Positions 63,108 to 64,000 of a DNA stretch of 64,000 bases are shown here, in pieces. The position numbers and the translations under genes are program-made. The DNA is taken from contig CAWCDW010000002.1 in assembly GCA_963794475.1 (NCBI GenBank), positions 1 to 64,000 of the forward strand. The letters run 5' to 3'. The stretch's first letter is position 1; every line of letters starts with the position of its first letter. The DNA is from GAS188 sp963794475 (GTDB lineage: Bacteria; Pseudomonadota; Alphaproteobacteria; Rhizobiales; Beijerinckiaceae). The notes below the pieces were generated by a model. The model was not told the origin of the DNA. It searched no databases and saw only the letters and a list, made by a program, of their open reading frames with translations.

Positions 63108-64000
63108 TCACTTGCCGAAAGGCATGCCGACGTAATTCTCGGCCAGGCTTTGCGCCGCTGAGCGGGAGCTCACGACATAGTCGAGCTGCGAGCGCTGGAG
63201 CCTTTGGTCGAAGCCGTCCTCATCGGGAAATTTGTGCAGCATCGAGGTCATGAACCAGGAAAAATGCTCGGCGCGCCACACACGCTTCAGACAGGTCGCC
63301 GAATAGCCGTCGAGAAGATCGTTCCGGTTCTCACGGTAAAAAGCGCCGAGCGCCTCGGCCAGCACGCGCACATCGGCGACGGCGAGGTTCATGCCCTTCG
63401 CCCCGGTCGGCGGCACGATATGGGCGGCATCGCCGGCAAGGAACAGCCGGCCGTGACGCATCGGCTCGGCAACGAAGCTGCGCATGCCCGTGACCCCCTT
63501 TTCCAGGACCGTGCCCTCATGGACGGTGTCGCCAGCGGCGGTGCGCAGCCGCCGATGCAACTCTTCCCAAATCCGGGCATCGGGCCAAAGCTCGAGATTC
63601 TCATCGGGCCGGCATTGGAGGTAAAGCCGCGCCACCTCGTGCGAGCGCATGCTCGAAAGGGCAAAGCCGCGGGGGTGGTTGACGTAGATCACCTCCTCGG
63701 AAGCTGGCGCTGCCTTGGCGAGGATGCCGAGCCAGGCAAAAGGGTAGATGCGATCGTAGACGGTGATCGCACCTTGCGCGATGGACGCCCGGCAGACCCC
63801 GTGAAATCCATCGCAGCCCGCGATGAAGTCGCAGGCGATTTCGCCTTTTTGGCCGGCCTGCGTGAATGTGATGCGCGCCCGCTCGCCCTCGAAATCGTGA
63901 ACGGCGGCGTTCTCGGCCTCGAACAAGATCGCGCCTTTGTCAGCAATTCGTCGCGCGATCAGATCCTTCACCACCTCCTGCTGGCCATAAACGGTGATCA
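63108..64000 (-). CDS. pobA: 4-hydroxybenzoate 3-monooxygenase (5' end outside the window)
   Basis: The C-terminal ~297 residues of a flavin para-hydroxybenzoate hydroxylase, which uses NADPH and O2 to make protocatechuate. Visible are the internal VYGQQEVVKDLIARR, the DG motif region IAGCDGFHGVCR, and the second FAD motif LAGDAAHIVPPTGAKGMNLA. The N-terminal GxGxxG lies beyond base 64000. The full protein should be about 390 residues. It is followed by a TRAP operon ending in MarR, suggesting linked uptake and regulation of an aromatic acid. The reading frame is intact to the window's edge. Confidence 0.92.
   Translation of the reverse strand, partial: ITVYGQQEVVKDLIARRIADKGAILFEAENAAVHDFEGERARITFTQAGQKGEIACDFIAGCDGFHGVCRASIAQGAITVYDRIYPFAWLGILAKAAPASEEVIYVNHPRGFALSSMRSHEVARLYLQCRPDENLELWPDARIWEELHRRLRTAAGDTVHEGTVLEKGVTGMRSFVAEPMRHGRLFLAGDAAHIVPPTGAKGMNLAVADVRVLAEALGAFYRENRNDLLDGYSATCLKRVWRAEHFSWFMTSMLHKFPDEDGFDQRLQRSQLDYVVSSRSAAQSLAENYVGMPFGK

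Overview
The window is high-GC, densely coded bacterial DNA that reads as an alphaproteobacterial chromosome, most likely of the order Hyphomicrobiales (Rhizobiales). Supporting signs are a tRNA-Gln of alphaproteobacterial type, paired DUF1800/DUF1501 genes, a Rhizobiales-type EF-G paralogue with DCPGS instead of DTPGH, several TRAP transporters, a 6-hydroxynicotinate-reductase-like gene beside a molybdenum hydroxylase, and a class III cyclase with a periplasmic tail. No phage, transposase, CRISPR array or integron is visible. Family or genus cannot be fixed from the sequence alone.

Layout. 1-4.7 kb: a cut tRNA-Gln, a SapC-family protein and a broken two-partner-secretion exoprotein with GLUG repeats. 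4.9-9 kb (minus strand): an M20 amidohydrolase, two paralogous amidohydrolase-2 proteins and a Rieske ferredoxin. 9.1-13.1 kb (plus): a glutamine amidotransferase, glpD and glpK. 13.1-20.5 kb (minus): an ABC exporter, an MFS transporter, a PRC-barrel protein, a His/Tyr-rich glycine-zipper protein and a frameshifted AceE-like transketolase. 20.5-27.6 kb: a 5'-truncated O-methyltransferase, an aldo/keto reductase, ChaC, an EF-G-like GTPase, a DUF815 ATPase and an L,D-transpeptidase ending at a strong terminator. 27.8-34.8 kb: moaA, a DMT transporter, a TRAP system split over convergent strands, and an Mrp/ApbC ATPase. 35-39.3 kb: a polar amino acid ABC uptake system (two binding proteins, two permeases, no ATPase) and a beta-hydroxyacid dehydrogenase. 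39.3-49.3 kb: a caspase-fold protein lacking both catalytic residues, a uracil-DNA glycosylase, a lipoprotein, a methyltransferase, a PilZ protein, DUF1501/DUF1800, and an adenylate cyclase. 49.4-52.7 kb: MutT, a frameshifted Atm1-like ABC transporter and a LOG-family protein. 52.7-64 kb (all minus): 6-hydroxynicotinate reductase-like protein, two molybdenum-hydroxylase genes, a ferredoxin-NADP reductase-like flavoprotein, a MarR regulator, a complete TRAP transporter and the 3' part of pobA.

Most interesting biology. At the right end a probable catabolic region combines 4-hydroxybenzoate hydroxylation, TRAP uptake and MarR control with a cassette that looks built to hydroxylate and then reductively dearomatise an N-heteroaromatic acid (nicotinate-like). 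A perfect 12-bp palindrome lies just upstream of the flavoprotein that could feed this cassette electrons. Other notable items are the inactive caspase homologue, the three-repeat paired-cysteine tail on the cyclase, and the EF-G paralogue with a replaced catalytic histidine.

Caveat. Four otherwise well conserved genes (the exoprotein, the transketolase, DUF1501 and the Atm1-like ABC transporter) are each broken by a single-base frame change, one of them in a homopolymer. So many in 64 kb suggests residual sequencing or assembly error as much as real pseudogenes.
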